Assembly: GCF_028618695.1 (NCBI RefSeq)
Contig: NZ_JAQIVI010000091.1
Location: forward strand, 1-26,053
Direction of reading: 5' to 3'
Origin: Natrinema soli
GTDB taxonomy: Archaea; Halobacteriota; Halobacteria; Halobacteriales; Natrialbaceae
DNA length: 26,053 nt
Position 1 is the stretch's first letter. The number at the start of each line of letters is the position of its first letter. The notes beneath the pieces are model-generated. The model ran no database searches and was not told the origin of the DNA. It was given only the letters and a program-made list of their open reading frames with translations. This document shows, piece after piece, positions 15,312 through 23,378 of the stretch. The translations under genes and the position numbers were made by a program.

Positions 15312-15695
15312 ATGGTTAAGTACACAAGGTACACGACCCTGTTCGTGTCGGACCAGGATCGCGCGCTCAATTTCTACAAAAAGCTAGGCCTGGAGAAGCG
15401 CGACGATGTGAACGGACCCTTTGGGCGCTGGCTGACCGTTGCCTCCCCAGGCGACCGGCATGAGATCCTGCTCTGGCCCGGCACGCCACAGAAGCCTGAA
15501 TCCGCGATCAAGGAATTCCTTCCCGGACTCGTCTTTCTCGAATACGACGACCTTCGCAAGGACGTCGAGCGTATGCGATCCGAGGGGGTCAAGTTCGACG
15601 ACGAAGTGCCAGTCGAGTACGAGTTTGGCCTGCGCGCCGAGACATCCGACCCGGATGGCAACCACATCGCACTGCGACAGGACCGTAACAAGTAG
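15312..15695 (+). CDS. VOC-family (glyoxalase-like) protein
   Basis: A 127-residue vicinal-oxygen-chelate protein with two beta-alpha-beta-beta-beta modules: YTTLFVSDQDRALNFYKKLG, RHEILLWPGTP in the first, and LVFLEYDDLRKDVERMRSEG, TSDPDGNHIALRQD in the second. Family members are glyoxalases, dioxygenases or resistance proteins; the substrate is not deducible. Compared with its neighbours the protein is richer in Lys and less acidic, with more CTG and AAG codons, which hints at transfer from a non-halophilic source. It directly follows the carboxymuconolactone-decarboxylase fragment. Confidence 0.85.
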   Translation: MVKYTRYTTLFVSDQDRALNFYKKLGLEKRDDVNGPFGRWLTVASPGDRHEILLWPGTPQKPESAIKEFLPGLVFLEYDDLRKDVERMRSEGVKFDDEVPVEYEFGLRAETSDPDGNHIALRQDRNK

Positions 15696-15881
15696 TGCGC
15701 CACCCTGCCTGGACCGCCCGATCAGAGGTTGTTGGGCATCGAAGTTCCGCGACGCCTACGAGGGGGTTCCCACAGCCTGTGGCTGCCAGGGTTGATCTGG
15801 TTTCTGAACAAGATCTGGACCGTCTTCCGATTCACCCAGTGGGCACGCTCTGCACTGCCTCGTGTCCACAATAACATCTTA

Positions 15882-18310
15882 TCGAAATCGGCTGGACAAG
15901 AATGCTCGTAATGAACTTCGCTAACTTACTGCTCACCGCTGTCATTGTGGGAGTGATGTCGACATGAGCGGACCGCTCACATCGATGGTGACGACGATGC
16001 GACCACAATCGAGTCACCGAGAGAATCTATGAGATAGCTCTCACCGCATCACAAGACGTGATTGACCAGGCGACACTGCCTACCGTCTGCTTGACGGGTT
16101 CGTGGTGATGGTGATGCACACATGCCATGGATACTAACACACAGTCGGACGCGGATTCACCCGATACGAACACACGTATCGACGCGAAGTCATCGGCCGC
16201 AGACCGAGCAGGCGACACCGCGAACACAGTTACACCGATTCTCGCTGACAGTACCACCGATCACCACGGACGGTCGCACATTTTCGACAGCGAATTCGAA
16301 GGGGTAGATGACGATCTCGATGGATTCGTCGCAGATGTCACCACCATCGAGCAATCGCAGTGCGAGCGTTGTGAGGACTACGCGGACATCGAAGCGTTGA
16401 TCCATGACCTGCCGATTGACCATCTCACGTTCGCTGCACACGATTCGTTAGCGCCGTACTCGGGGCCGTATCCGATGACGCTACTGGTGCGGGTGTTCAT
16501 CATCGAGAAGATCAACGGCTGGGACGAAACCGCCCTCCACGACCACCTCCGAGCAAACCCATCGCTCCTCCACATGCTTGGGTTTGAGACGCTTCCGAAC
16601 CAATCGACGTTCTGGCGCGCGTGGAACCACCGCTTTAGCGAGGCTCTACGTGACGCCGTACAGGAGTGTGCTGAGGCGATTGTGAAAGCCGCACGCGCCT
16701 GCGATGTTCCCCTCCCCGAGCGAGTCAGCACCAGCGAGGCGAGCGATCCAGACTCCGCTGACTGTCCAGAACGCCAACTGCTCGCACAGAAAACCGACGA
16801 GATGTGGCAACAGGCCAAACCGTTCGTCACCGATGCGTTTGCGCTCACCCGTGGCCAGAACTGGCAGATTCACGAGAACGCCTTCTGGGAGCAACACGCC
16901 TACATGGGGATGCGCGAAGACATGTACGCTCGGAGCGGCCCGGCCTCGTTCTCGCTCGATACGACCCGGGAGCGCATCCCGACCGGATCGACCCACCGCT
17001 ATCAGATCAGCAAGCTCTCGGTCGCGGAGATTCGCTCGATGCTGCGGAACACAACACGGATGTTGATCGCTTGCGCCCGCCAGAACGGTGAACTCGATGG
17101 GCCGGTCTTTGCGGCCATCGACGTGACCAAGGGCTTCCCGTTCACCGGCGACGTAGAGGACCACGAGGACGACATCCTCGGGTACAAGGACGGCAACGAG
17201 TACTACCAATGGGCGGTGCTCAAAATCGTCGGGATGGACGTCCCGCTCGTGCTCGACGCGATCCCGCGCGTGCGCGGGCAGTCGAAAGACGAGATCGTCG
17301 AGGAACTGCTGACGCACGCGACCGAGATGGTCGACATCGATCTCGTGATGATGGACCGCGAGTTCGATAGCGAGTCGGTGAAGGACACCTGCGAGAAGCA
17401 CGGCGTTCACTACCTCAACCCGACGCGGATCTTCGAGCGCAGCGACGAGACTGAGACCATCGCGTGGATGTACCGCAACGGCAAACGCTTCCACGTCACC
17501 GAAGAGGAGACCGACGACAGCACGCCCACGCGCAAGCAGCTCTATCTGCCGAAGCAGTCGAACACGGACGACGATGATGACGACGAGAGTCTCTCGGAAG
17601 CGTGGACGGAGATGTGCGGCGAGTGGGACTTCGCTGACGAGGACACCAAGCCGAGCGAGGGGCTGTCGTTCTCACGACTCATCGCGGATATCCAGCGCGA
17701 GGAAGCCGTCGAAGAGCGCAAACAAAAAGCACAGAACGGAGAGGTGGACACTGCTGAAACGATCGTGTTCGAGACCAACCATCCGTACGTGACCGCCAAT
17801 GACGCCGACGGAGAACAGATGGACGCGAAGACATTCATCCACATGATCGAGCGGATGATTCGGTGGTATCGTCACAGATGGGGTATCGAGAACGGCTTCA
17901 AGAAGCAAAAGCACTTCATGGTCCGAACGACCTCGACTGAGCGCAACTACCGCTTTTTCAACTTCGCGTTCGCGTGCGTGCTGTATAACGTCTGGCGGCT
18001 GGTGGATCTGCTGGTGAAGCTCGCCATCGATGGCGAGCACAGGTCGTACTCACCGCGCGTCGACGCGAACCAGTTCCTGACCGTCGCCAAGCAGTGCTAC
18101 GGTCTCGATCCGCCTGACTGACGCCGATACTCTTCCGTGTTCGCCCGACTCGTGAGCGGTAGTACTGTTCAGCCGTCGTTTATTTCGAAGTCTGATCGGG
18201 TGATTCCGGGATGTTGACCCGAGATTGATCTGGGGTTGTTTATCGCGCTCAGAAAATGGCCGAAATGAACATCCGATCCGTGCATTGATCGGCTACCTAG
18301 CCGACATCAG
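15882..18310. mobile_element. Large DDE insertion element (about 2.4 kb), ends shared with the small elements
   Basis: The right end is set by CCTAGCCGACATCAG (to 18310), whose reverse complement CTGATGTCGGCTAGGTA matches the ends of elements A, B and C, including the internal ATGCACGGA found 11 bases further in element B. The left end is less sure: TCGAAATCGGCTGG (15882-15895) followed by GAATGCTCGT is the best match. A possible TTA duplication flanks these ends but could be chance. It carries one 664-codon transposase. I cannot place it in a named family with confidence. Confidence 0.6.
16127..18121 (+). CDS. IS4-superfamily DDE transposase, 664 residues
   Basis: An unusually long transposase. 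A Ser/Thr/Asp-rich N-terminus (1-75) precedes a helical DNA-binding region (RVFIIEKINGWDETALHDHL...NQSTFWRAW, about 120-170). The catalytic core has Asp332 (FAAIDVTKGFPF), Asp410 (VMMDREFDSESV) and Glu588 in a Y-x2-R-x3-E-x6-K signature (YRHRWGIENGFKKQK, 581-595). An acidic insertion of about 100 residues (455-550, with six Asp in a row) lies between the second Asp and the Glu. No stop or frameshift is present, so it could be the active source for the three small elements. Confidence 0.88.
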   Translation: MDTNTQSDADSPDTNTRIDAKSSAADRAGDTANTVTPILADSTTDHHGRSHIFDSEFEGVDDDLDGFVADVTTIEQSQCERCEDYADIEALIHDLPIDHLTFAAHDSLAPYSGPYPMTLLVRVFIIEKINGWDETALHDHLRANPSLLHMLGFETLPNQSTFWRAWNHRFSEALRDAVQECAEAIVKAARACDVPLPERVSTSEASDPDSADCPERQLLAQKTDEMWQQAKPFVTDAFALTRGQNWQIHENAFWEQHAYMGMREDMYARSGPASFSLDTTRERIPTGSTHRYQISKLSVAEIRSMLRNTTRMLIACARQNGELDGPVFAAIDVTKGFPFTGDVEDHEDDILGYKDGNEYYQWAVLKIVGMDVPLVLDAIPRVRGQSKDEIVEELLTHATEMVDIDLVMMDREFDSESVKDTCEKHGVHYLNPTRIFERSDETETIAWMYRNGKRFHVTEEETDDSTPTRKQLYLPKQSNTDDDDDDESLSEAWTEMCGEWDFADEDTKPSEGLSFSRLIADIQREEAVEERKQKAQNGEVDTAETIVFETNHPYVTANDADGEQMDAKTFIHMIERMIRWYRHRWGIENGFKKQKHFMVRTTSTERNYRFFNFAFACVLYNVWRLVDLLVKLAIDGEHRSYSPRVDANQFLTVAKQCYGLDPPD

Positions 18311-18731
18311 TTACAATCGAACTCGAACTACTCGGCAACGCCACGGTGGTCCAAACCGACGGCGAGCCTCCGATGGTCGCCCCTCAGACCGTGACACTCC
18401 CGGCCCCGTCGAAGAGTGATCATGTAGCCGTACTTCGGGCCGACCCCGACGTGTCGTTCATCCACGTGTTCCCGCAAGACGACGACTCCAAGGAGATTGA
18501 CAGTGGCCTCGTTACCACTGTCACTGTCGACGGCAAGTCTCGTAGCGAGTGCTGGGTGTCCGCGTCGGCGCTCGAAAATGCCGACCGGCTTTCGATCGAT
18601 ACCCAAAGCGGCCAAGATCTCGAGGCCGTGTCGATCGACGTAGAATACCGTGGTGGAAAGCACGACTCCAGAAACGTGTTCGCGAGTGGAAACAGAACCG
18701 GCGGGCGAATAAGGCGCTTGCTCACCGGTAG
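18311..18731 (+). pseudogene. Haloarchaeal hypothetical gene, 5' cut and frameshifted
   Basis: Coding-like sequence begins right at the end of the large element (TIELELLGNATVVQTDGEPP) with no start codon before GTG 18346. It runs through HVAVLRADPDVSFIHVFPQD and AVSIDVEY. At about 18650 a one-base deletion moves the best continuation to another frame, PWWKARLQKRVREWKQNRRA ending at TAG 18729-18731; in the original frame the end is at 18738. I do not recognise the family. The element probably separated this gene from its 5' part. Confidence 0.55.
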
Positions 18732-18744
18732 TTCGTAGTCTCTC

Positions 18745-18920
18745 CTACACCGTATCCCGCTGCGAAGGCGCATCCTCAATCTCAAGCCCGTGACTCGCGG
18801 CGATCTCGCCGGCCAGAGCCCACCTCAAGCCGCCCGTTCAGGTTGGACGTCCATTCATCCGCGTGGTATTCGACGAGCGCCTCAACGACGAGCAAGTCCT
18901 CTTGAGATGAATTCGTACAT
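18745..18920 (-). pseudogene. Small haloarchaeal hypothetical gene with a frameshift
   Basis: From ATG 18918-18920 the frame reads MYEFISREDLLVVEALVEYH then ADEWTSNLNGRLEV. One extra base near 18820 then breaks it, and the restored frame continues ALAGEIAASHGLEIEDAPSQ RDTV to TAG at 18745-18747. The amphipathic helical pattern and acidic tail are typical of short haloarchaeal proteins of unknown function. It lies downstream of, and on the same strand as, the IclR gene. Confidence 0.5.
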
Positions 18921-18992
18921 AGTACTACCCATATTATGTCTACTGTGGACCACCTCAACCAAGCAATACGGAAAAACTCTTGGAGGTCATAC

Positions 18993-19793
18993 CTACTCGA
19001 TACGGCCGAGAATCTCTTCTTCAAGGTCGGAGACAACATCGCGAAGTAACTCTGGCAAATCTTCATGTAGACGATCATCACTAATTTGATATGTTGGGCC
19101 AAATACATTGAACCCGCCAATAACATGGTCATTTGGTTTGACTGTCATTCCCACCTCTCGAAGACCGTTTTCCCATTCTTCATCCGTCGTCGCGAATCCT
19201 TGCTCCCTAATTATATCTATTTCCTCCAATAATTCATCCACTGACGTAATTGTATTTTTAGCTTGCTGTAAGAGTCCGTACTTCGATGCGATATTGCGGA
19301 TTTCATCATTGGACTTCTCCCCAAGAAGAGCCTTACCAACAGCATTTGTATGCATCAACGCTTTGCTCCCCGCATAATCAATAATCTCCGACTCATTTTT
19401 CTCTGTTAGTTCATAAAATAGAGAGGGATTGTAATCTGTAGACACAATATATCCCATAACCAATCCATTACACTCAATTCCGAACTCGACCTGTTCGGGG
19501 ATGTTTTGCCGCAACCAGTCTGACTTTTCTTTAATAGGGTGGTAATACTGTACGGATTTCTTCACATATTCACCTAGATGAAAGAGTTCGAACCCTAGTT
19601 CATATTGTCCCCCCCATTCCATCAGATACCCTTTCTCAAGCAAGACATTGAGATGCTTATACACTGTGCTCTCTGCCATCCCCAGTTCCTCACGTATCTC
19701 GGAAGCGGATGCCCCATTGAGTTGTTTCACGATTTCGATAATCTCCAATGATCTCAGAGTGGTTTTGACAATCTCGTTATTCCTTTCTCCCAT
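18993..19793 (-). CDS. IclR-family transcription regulator
   Basis: A 266-residue regulator. The N-terminal winged helix (about 8-62) contains LRSLEIIEIVKQLNGASASE and LGMAESTVYKHLNVLLEKGY; the C-terminal IclR effector domain (about 80-260) contains SKALMHTNAVGKALLGE and the REQGFATTDEEWENGLREVG signature. Such proteins bind a small-molecule effector and control adjacent catabolic genes. A strong TATA (TTTTTATATATA, 19811-19825 on the minus strand) about 24 bases before the ATG suggests a leaderless transcript. The divergent amine-oxidase-like and blue-copper genes are the obvious targets, and the spacer between holds three candidate operators. The gene is AT-richer than most of the window. 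Confidence 0.93.
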   Translation of the reverse strand: MGERNNEIVKTTLRSLEIIEIVKQLNGASASEIREELGMAESTVYKHLNVLLEKGYLMEWGGQYELGFELFHLGEYVKKSVQYYHPIKEKSDWLRQNIPEQVEFGIECNGLVMGYIVSTDYNPSLFYELTEKNESEIIDYAGSKALMHTNAVGKALLGEKSNDEIRNIASKYGLLQQAKNTITSVDELLEEIDIIREQGFATTDEEWENGLREVGMTVKPNDHVIGGFNVFGPTYQISDDRLHEDLPELLRDVVSDLEEEILGRIE

Positions 19794-20189
19794 GCACCGA
19801 AGGAGGTAATCAATATATATAAAAATTGGCTATAGTCCAATAACATTTTCTACAGGACGGCGCAAATGACCAATCACGTTTCACAGTCACTGGATCAACC
19901 AAACACTGTCCTACGTGCACGTCACTGACAGAAAAAGGAGCCTCATTTGACACATATACTTGAAAAACGATAGGATGGTCCGTGTGTTTGGCCGGTCGCT
20001 AAAATTATGTATTTCTAGTCCAGCCCGTCATTTTTTAACTCCTCTTATCAGGTGTGCTATGCTTACCCATTAAGTGAGGTATACTGATAGGTACAACTCT
20101 TAATAATTAGAGTTCTCGCAATAATCATCAGATATGCTGCTCGCAATACTCTATGCCGAACTTTCAAGAAAATTCTTCGGTTAATTGGA

Positions 20190-20218
20190 ATGTAATATTG
20201 GGCGAATCAGTATTACAT
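20190..20218. repeat. Inverted repeat ATGTAATA...TATTACAT with a related copy downstream
   Basis: ATGTAATA (20190-20197) and TATTACAT (20211-20218) are perfect inverted copies around TTGGGCGAATCAG. A related copy, GATATTCGGCGAACAAATCA followed by TATTAC, begins about 41 bases later (20235-20260). They may be a second class of regulator site in the same spacer. Confidence 0.4.
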
Positions 20219-20318
20219 ATATAAATGAAAGGAATGATATTCGGCGAACAAATCATATTACTTATTTAAATATTTGTATTACTCATCTTCTAAAGTCATA
20301 ATCAAGCGGGTCAGAGAA

Positions 20319-20335
20319 CTCCATATATTGTGGAG
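20319..20335. promoter_or_regulatory. Candidate operator 1 (CTCCATATATTGTGGAG)
   Basis: A 17-base near-perfect palindrome with CTCCA/TGGAG arms and an AT-rich centre. Two more copies follow at 20470-20486 and 20536-20552. The arrangement is that of multiple sites for a dimeric or tetrameric regulator such as IclR. Confidence 0.6.
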
Positions 20336-20469
20336 AAGTATACGATTGTCCACGTTGGTAGGACTCGATGAGTACCCGTCCAAGGTTCGATCAGATTAAA
20401 AAGTCGCTGATTGAGTCAAGGTACCATTCATCACGATTTCACGATCCAAGGAACGCCACTCCACAACGA

Positions 20470-20486
20470 CTCCACAATATAGGGAG
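20470..20486. promoter_or_regulatory. Candidate operator 2 (inverted copy)
   Basis: CTCCACAATATAGGGAG; its reverse complement CTCCCTATATTGTGGAG differs from operator 1 by one base. Confidence 0.6.
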
Positions 20487-20535
20487 CATTCACACAGTGC
20501 AATTACACTCATATGGGTGTAATGTGCTTCGAGAA

Positions 20536-20552
20536 GTCCATATATAGTGGAG
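20536..20552. promoter_or_regulatory. Candidate operator 3 (GTCCATATATAGTGGAG)
   Basis: The third copy, differing from operator 1 at two of 17 positions and lying 66 bases after operator 2. Confidence 0.6.
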
Positions 20553-20874
20553 GAAATATAGTAATGATATTGATAACAATCCGATTTTTGGTCTCGCGTT
20601 CTGATGGAAATCAGTTATGGGATTACTGTAGGCACAGCATGTCATAGAATACGTCTCACACCCTCTACCTGACGATTATACAGCTCTCAATTCGCGTATG
20701 AGCCTGTAGTTTCGCCGGTTATTGGTTTTGTTCAAGATTAATACCGCGAATAATTACTGTTGAGAACTATTGTATGACACGCTCGTAGGCATCAAAGGTT
20801 GACGAGATACTCTCCCTCTCTGACTTCGTAATTCCGACTCAAATCATTACCAATCCTTACACAAATCCTAAATG

Positions 20875-20881
20875 TTTTATA
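20875..20881 (+). promoter_or_regulatory. TATA box of the amine-oxidase-like gene
   Basis: TTTTATA ends 27 bases before the ATG at 20909, as expected for a leaderless haloarchaeal transcript. Confidence 0.5.
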
Positions 20882-20908
20882 GGGACGTCTCATTGTAGCG
20901 GATGTACC

Positions 20909-22675
20909 ATGACAAAAGATAGCCCACCTCATGAATGGCTAGCTACAGCTAAACGACGCCGGTTCTTGCAAACCCTCGGTGTCGGAACAGCAGTGAGTTT
21001 AGCAGGTTGCGGACAGCTGTCCGGCAGCGACGAACCAGAGGCAGGAACGGAGACGCCGGAATCGCAACCCGATGAAGTCGGTGAACTAACATACATGGCA
21101 CCGAGGGAAGCCGAAGATTACCATACAATTGTTGAGGAAAGAAAGATGGCAGCACTCGAACAGGTGCTTGCAGCTGACAAGGTCGGACCACTAGTCACTG
21201 AGGCCGTTTCGAGTAGTGCCTATCACCGAATTTTTCAGGACTACGATTACATTGAGATACTAGCACCCCATGACATGACCGTCTCGGGGACATACCAAGA
21301 CGCCACTCAGGAGATTGAATTCAGTGATATCAAGCAGATCACAGCACTGGTTGACCGTGAGAATGATCAACTGGTAAAACTCAATACCCAGACCCGTGAG
21401 TCCCACATCTTAGAACGGTCCAACGAGGGGTTGAACATGAACACGGTGAATGCAGCACTTGACAATTCGCGGGTTGCGAACGCATTAGAGGGGAAAGACT
21501 GGTACATAGTCGCAGCAGATTATTCAATTATCACGGCCTACAGTGAGGAGTACCCAATCGGTGAGGTTACGCCAGTGATTTTCAACTGGAACGATCAGAA
21601 CACCGAACGTGTTGCAATCGCGCCAGCCGTCACCACCGAGACAACTGGTTCAGAGGCAGACGGGAACGAAGTTCTTGATATATACGAGCCGACACAAGAG
21701 TCGCCGGATCCGTTACGAGATATCGTTGACGAAGTGAGTGAGAATGATCCAGGAGATTACCGGGAAAGCGCTATTGACGCTCCTGGGAAAATGGACGACA
21801 CCGATTGGGAGATCCGGCGGCCAGATCAGACCATCGAGCAAAACAACTGGGAAGTCACCTGGGAGAATACGCTCCACGATGCTTGTGGAATGACTGCGAG
21901 CTACAAGGGTAAACCGGTACTCGGCGGCGAGTCGAAGGTCCCATATATGCTAAGTGACTACGAACCGTTCGGTATGGGGAGTCCGGGGGTTCCATCGGGA
22001 AGACGTAACTTCCACTTCTGGGATACGCTTGGCTTGACGGGTCCCGGCATTATCGAGAAACACGAACTGAGCGATGGGTTCCGCCTTCGTGGGACCTACC
22101 ACACCGGATCGCTTAATCACTGGGAATGGCGGTTTGGACAGAACTTCGCGCCGTACCGTTACATCATTGACTGGAACTTCCACGAAGACGGTACAATTGA
22201 CATCACCTCTCGTCATCCGACGACCGGATTCCGTACAACTAATGGATATCCGAAATATACGTTCCATTTAGCCGTCGAACCTGCTTTCGATTCAGCGACG
22301 GTGAGCGTGAATGACGGGAGTGAGTGGAACCAGGCGTCCACGGAAACGCGAGTGGACAACAGCGACATGGAGAGTCTTCGGGTTGAGAACGCCGACGGTC
22401 CGGAGCAACTTGTTGTCACTCGTCCTGGGGACAATAATTACGCACTCCAGTACGATCCTGAACTCATTGAGTACGACCAGTCGATGGAGGGTATCGCCGA
22501 CGAGATGATAAATGATAAGCAGTATCTCGATCCGGACAACTATCTCCGAGACAGATCGATCGATAACGAGCGCGTCTATTTACGAATGTACAAACACCGT
22601 GATACCGGAGAAGGGACTCACGCAACGACTGATCCGTTTGCGTTCCGGTATACGATACAGACAAAAAACTACTGA
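20909..22675 (+). CDS. Tat lipoprotein with a copper-amine-oxidase-like catalytic domain
   Basis: A 588-residue exported protein. Residues 14-34 are a Tat lipoprotein leader (RRRFLQ at 16-21, lipobox LAGC ending at Cys34), so it should be anchored outside the membrane. After an acidic linker, the C-terminal half follows the order of copper amine oxidases: WEVTWENTLHDACGMTASYK, GKPVLGGESKVPYMLSDYEP, an HEL...GFRLRGTYHTG segment and APYRYIIDWNFHEDGTID, which parallels the NYDYIxDWxFxxDG segment carrying the topaquinone Tyr. Tyr416 lies at that place, but the usual Asn is Pro and Asp/Glu is Arg, and only one His of the HxH copper motif (His453) is seen. It could be a divergent quinoprotein, a different oxidase or a non-catalytic homologue. 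The blue-copper gene follows 57 bases later. Confidence 0.65.
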   Translation: MTKDSPPHEWLATAKRRRFLQTLGVGTAVSLAGCGQLSGSDEPEAGTETPESQPDEVGELTYMAPREAEDYHTIVEERKMAALEQVLAADKVGPLVTEAVSSSAYHRIFQDYDYIEILAPHDMTVSGTYQDATQEIEFSDIKQITALVDRENDQLVKLNTQTRESHILERSNEGLNMNTVNAALDNSRVANALEGKDWYIVAADYSIITAYSEEYPIGEVTPVIFNWNDQNTERVAIAPAVTTETTGSEADGNEVLDIYEPTQESPDPLRDIVDEVSENDPGDYRESAIDAPGKMDDTDWEIRRPDQTIEQNNWEVTWENTLHDACGMTASYKGKPVLGGESKVPYMLSDYEPFGMGSPGVPSGRRNFHFWDTLGLTGPGIIEKHELSDGFRLRGTYHTGSLNHWEWRFGQNFAPYRYIIDWNFHEDGTIDITSRHPTTGFRTTNGYPKYTFHLAVEPAFDSATVSVNDGSEWNQASTETRVDNSDMESLRVENADGPEQLVVTRPGDNNYALQYDPELIEYDQSMEGIADEMINDKQYLDPDNYLRDRSIDNERVYLRMYKHRDTGEGTHATTDPFAFRYTIQTKNY

Positions 22676-22732
22676 CTAGTTCCATCACTAAGAACATTGA
22701 ACAAAAGGGAACTATTACATATAGAGAGTACT

Positions 22733-23302
22733 ATGCAAAAAAACAGACGGAAAACGCTGAAACAGATTGCAGTCGTAGCGACCACCCTCGGAGTCGCCGG
22801 GTGCAGTAATTCCGCAGACAGTGGTACAGCTGAGTCAGAAAACGGTACAGCTGAGCCGGGGAATTCTGGCTCAACTAATCAGGAAGAAAGCGACTACACC
22901 GTCGGAATGTATACTGATCTGTACAACGATCCAGTTGGATTGCACATCCAACCCGGTGAGACTGTCTCCTTCAAACTGGTGAGTGGAGCTCATTCTGCCA
23001 CTGCTTATCACCCAGATAACGAGAATGCGCTCCGCCGCCGCATTCCAGAAGGTGCCGAAGCATGGGATACAGGTGTATTCGGAGATACTGGTACCACCCG
23101 TGAAGTGACCTTCGAAACCGAAGGCACCCACGACTACTATTGCATCCCACACAAGATGGTGGGCATGGTCGGTCGGATCGTGGTCGGTGAACCTGGTGGA
23201 CCTGCTGAGGAATCAGAGAATCCAGACATGAAACTCCCTGATTCTCAGCGAATCGTTGATGAGGATAAGGTCACCTGGGAGGACTGGCAGTCAAACGTAT
23301 AG
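22733..23302 (+). CDS. Halocyanin-like blue copper lipoprotein
   Basis: A 189-residue exported cupredoxin. The leader has Arg5-Arg6 and a lipobox VAGC (Cys24), then a Ser/Thr/Glu-rich linker and a plastocyanin/halocyanin domain (about 55-152). Copper ligands are visible: His87 in SGAHSATAYH, Cys137, His140 and Met145 in YYCIPHKMVGM, the C-x2-H-x4-M pattern of type 1 sites. A C-terminal extension of about 35 residues is unusual. I chose ATG 22733 over the upstream in-frame start because the Tat leader begins there. The gene follows the amine-oxidase-like gene, so it may be its electron acceptor, by analogy with amicyanin and methylamine dehydrogenase. Confidence 0.88.
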   Translation: MQKNRRKTLKQIAVVATTLGVAGCSNSADSGTAESENGTAEPGNSGSTNQEESDYTVGMYTDLYNDPVGLHIQPGETVSFKLVSGAHSATAYHPDNENALRRRIPEGAEAWDTGVFGDTGTTREVTFETEGTHDYYCIPHKMVGMVGRIVVGEPGGPAEESENPDMKLPDSQRIVDEDKVTWEDWQSNV

Positions 23303-23378
23303 AACCTACTTCCACATCCATGAGGAATCGGCACCGCCTAGTTAGCGCGGTTTGAGAAGGACTCAGATCGCAGAGCTA

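Larger units (their letters stand above)
19794..20908. other. Long AT-rich divergent regulatory region
   Basis: About 1.1 kb with no credible gene, between the IclR regulator and the amine-oxidase-like gene. It holds the two promoters, three copies of a 17-base palindromic motif, and a pair of related repeats around ATATTSGGCGAAY at about 20190-20255. Its length is far beyond what two promoters need, so it may also hide a small RNA or a deleted gene. Confidence 0.6.

Noticed and set aside
15729..16017. Short frames on both strands beside the left end of the large element.
   Set aside because: No recognisable motif, opposite-strand overlap, and composition unlike neighbours; probably remnant DNA.
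15972..18160. ACCGCTCAC (15972) and GTGAGCGGT (18152) as alternative terminal repeats of the large element.
   Set aside because: Only nine bases match, they have no TSD, and the better-supported right end at 18310 matches three other elements.
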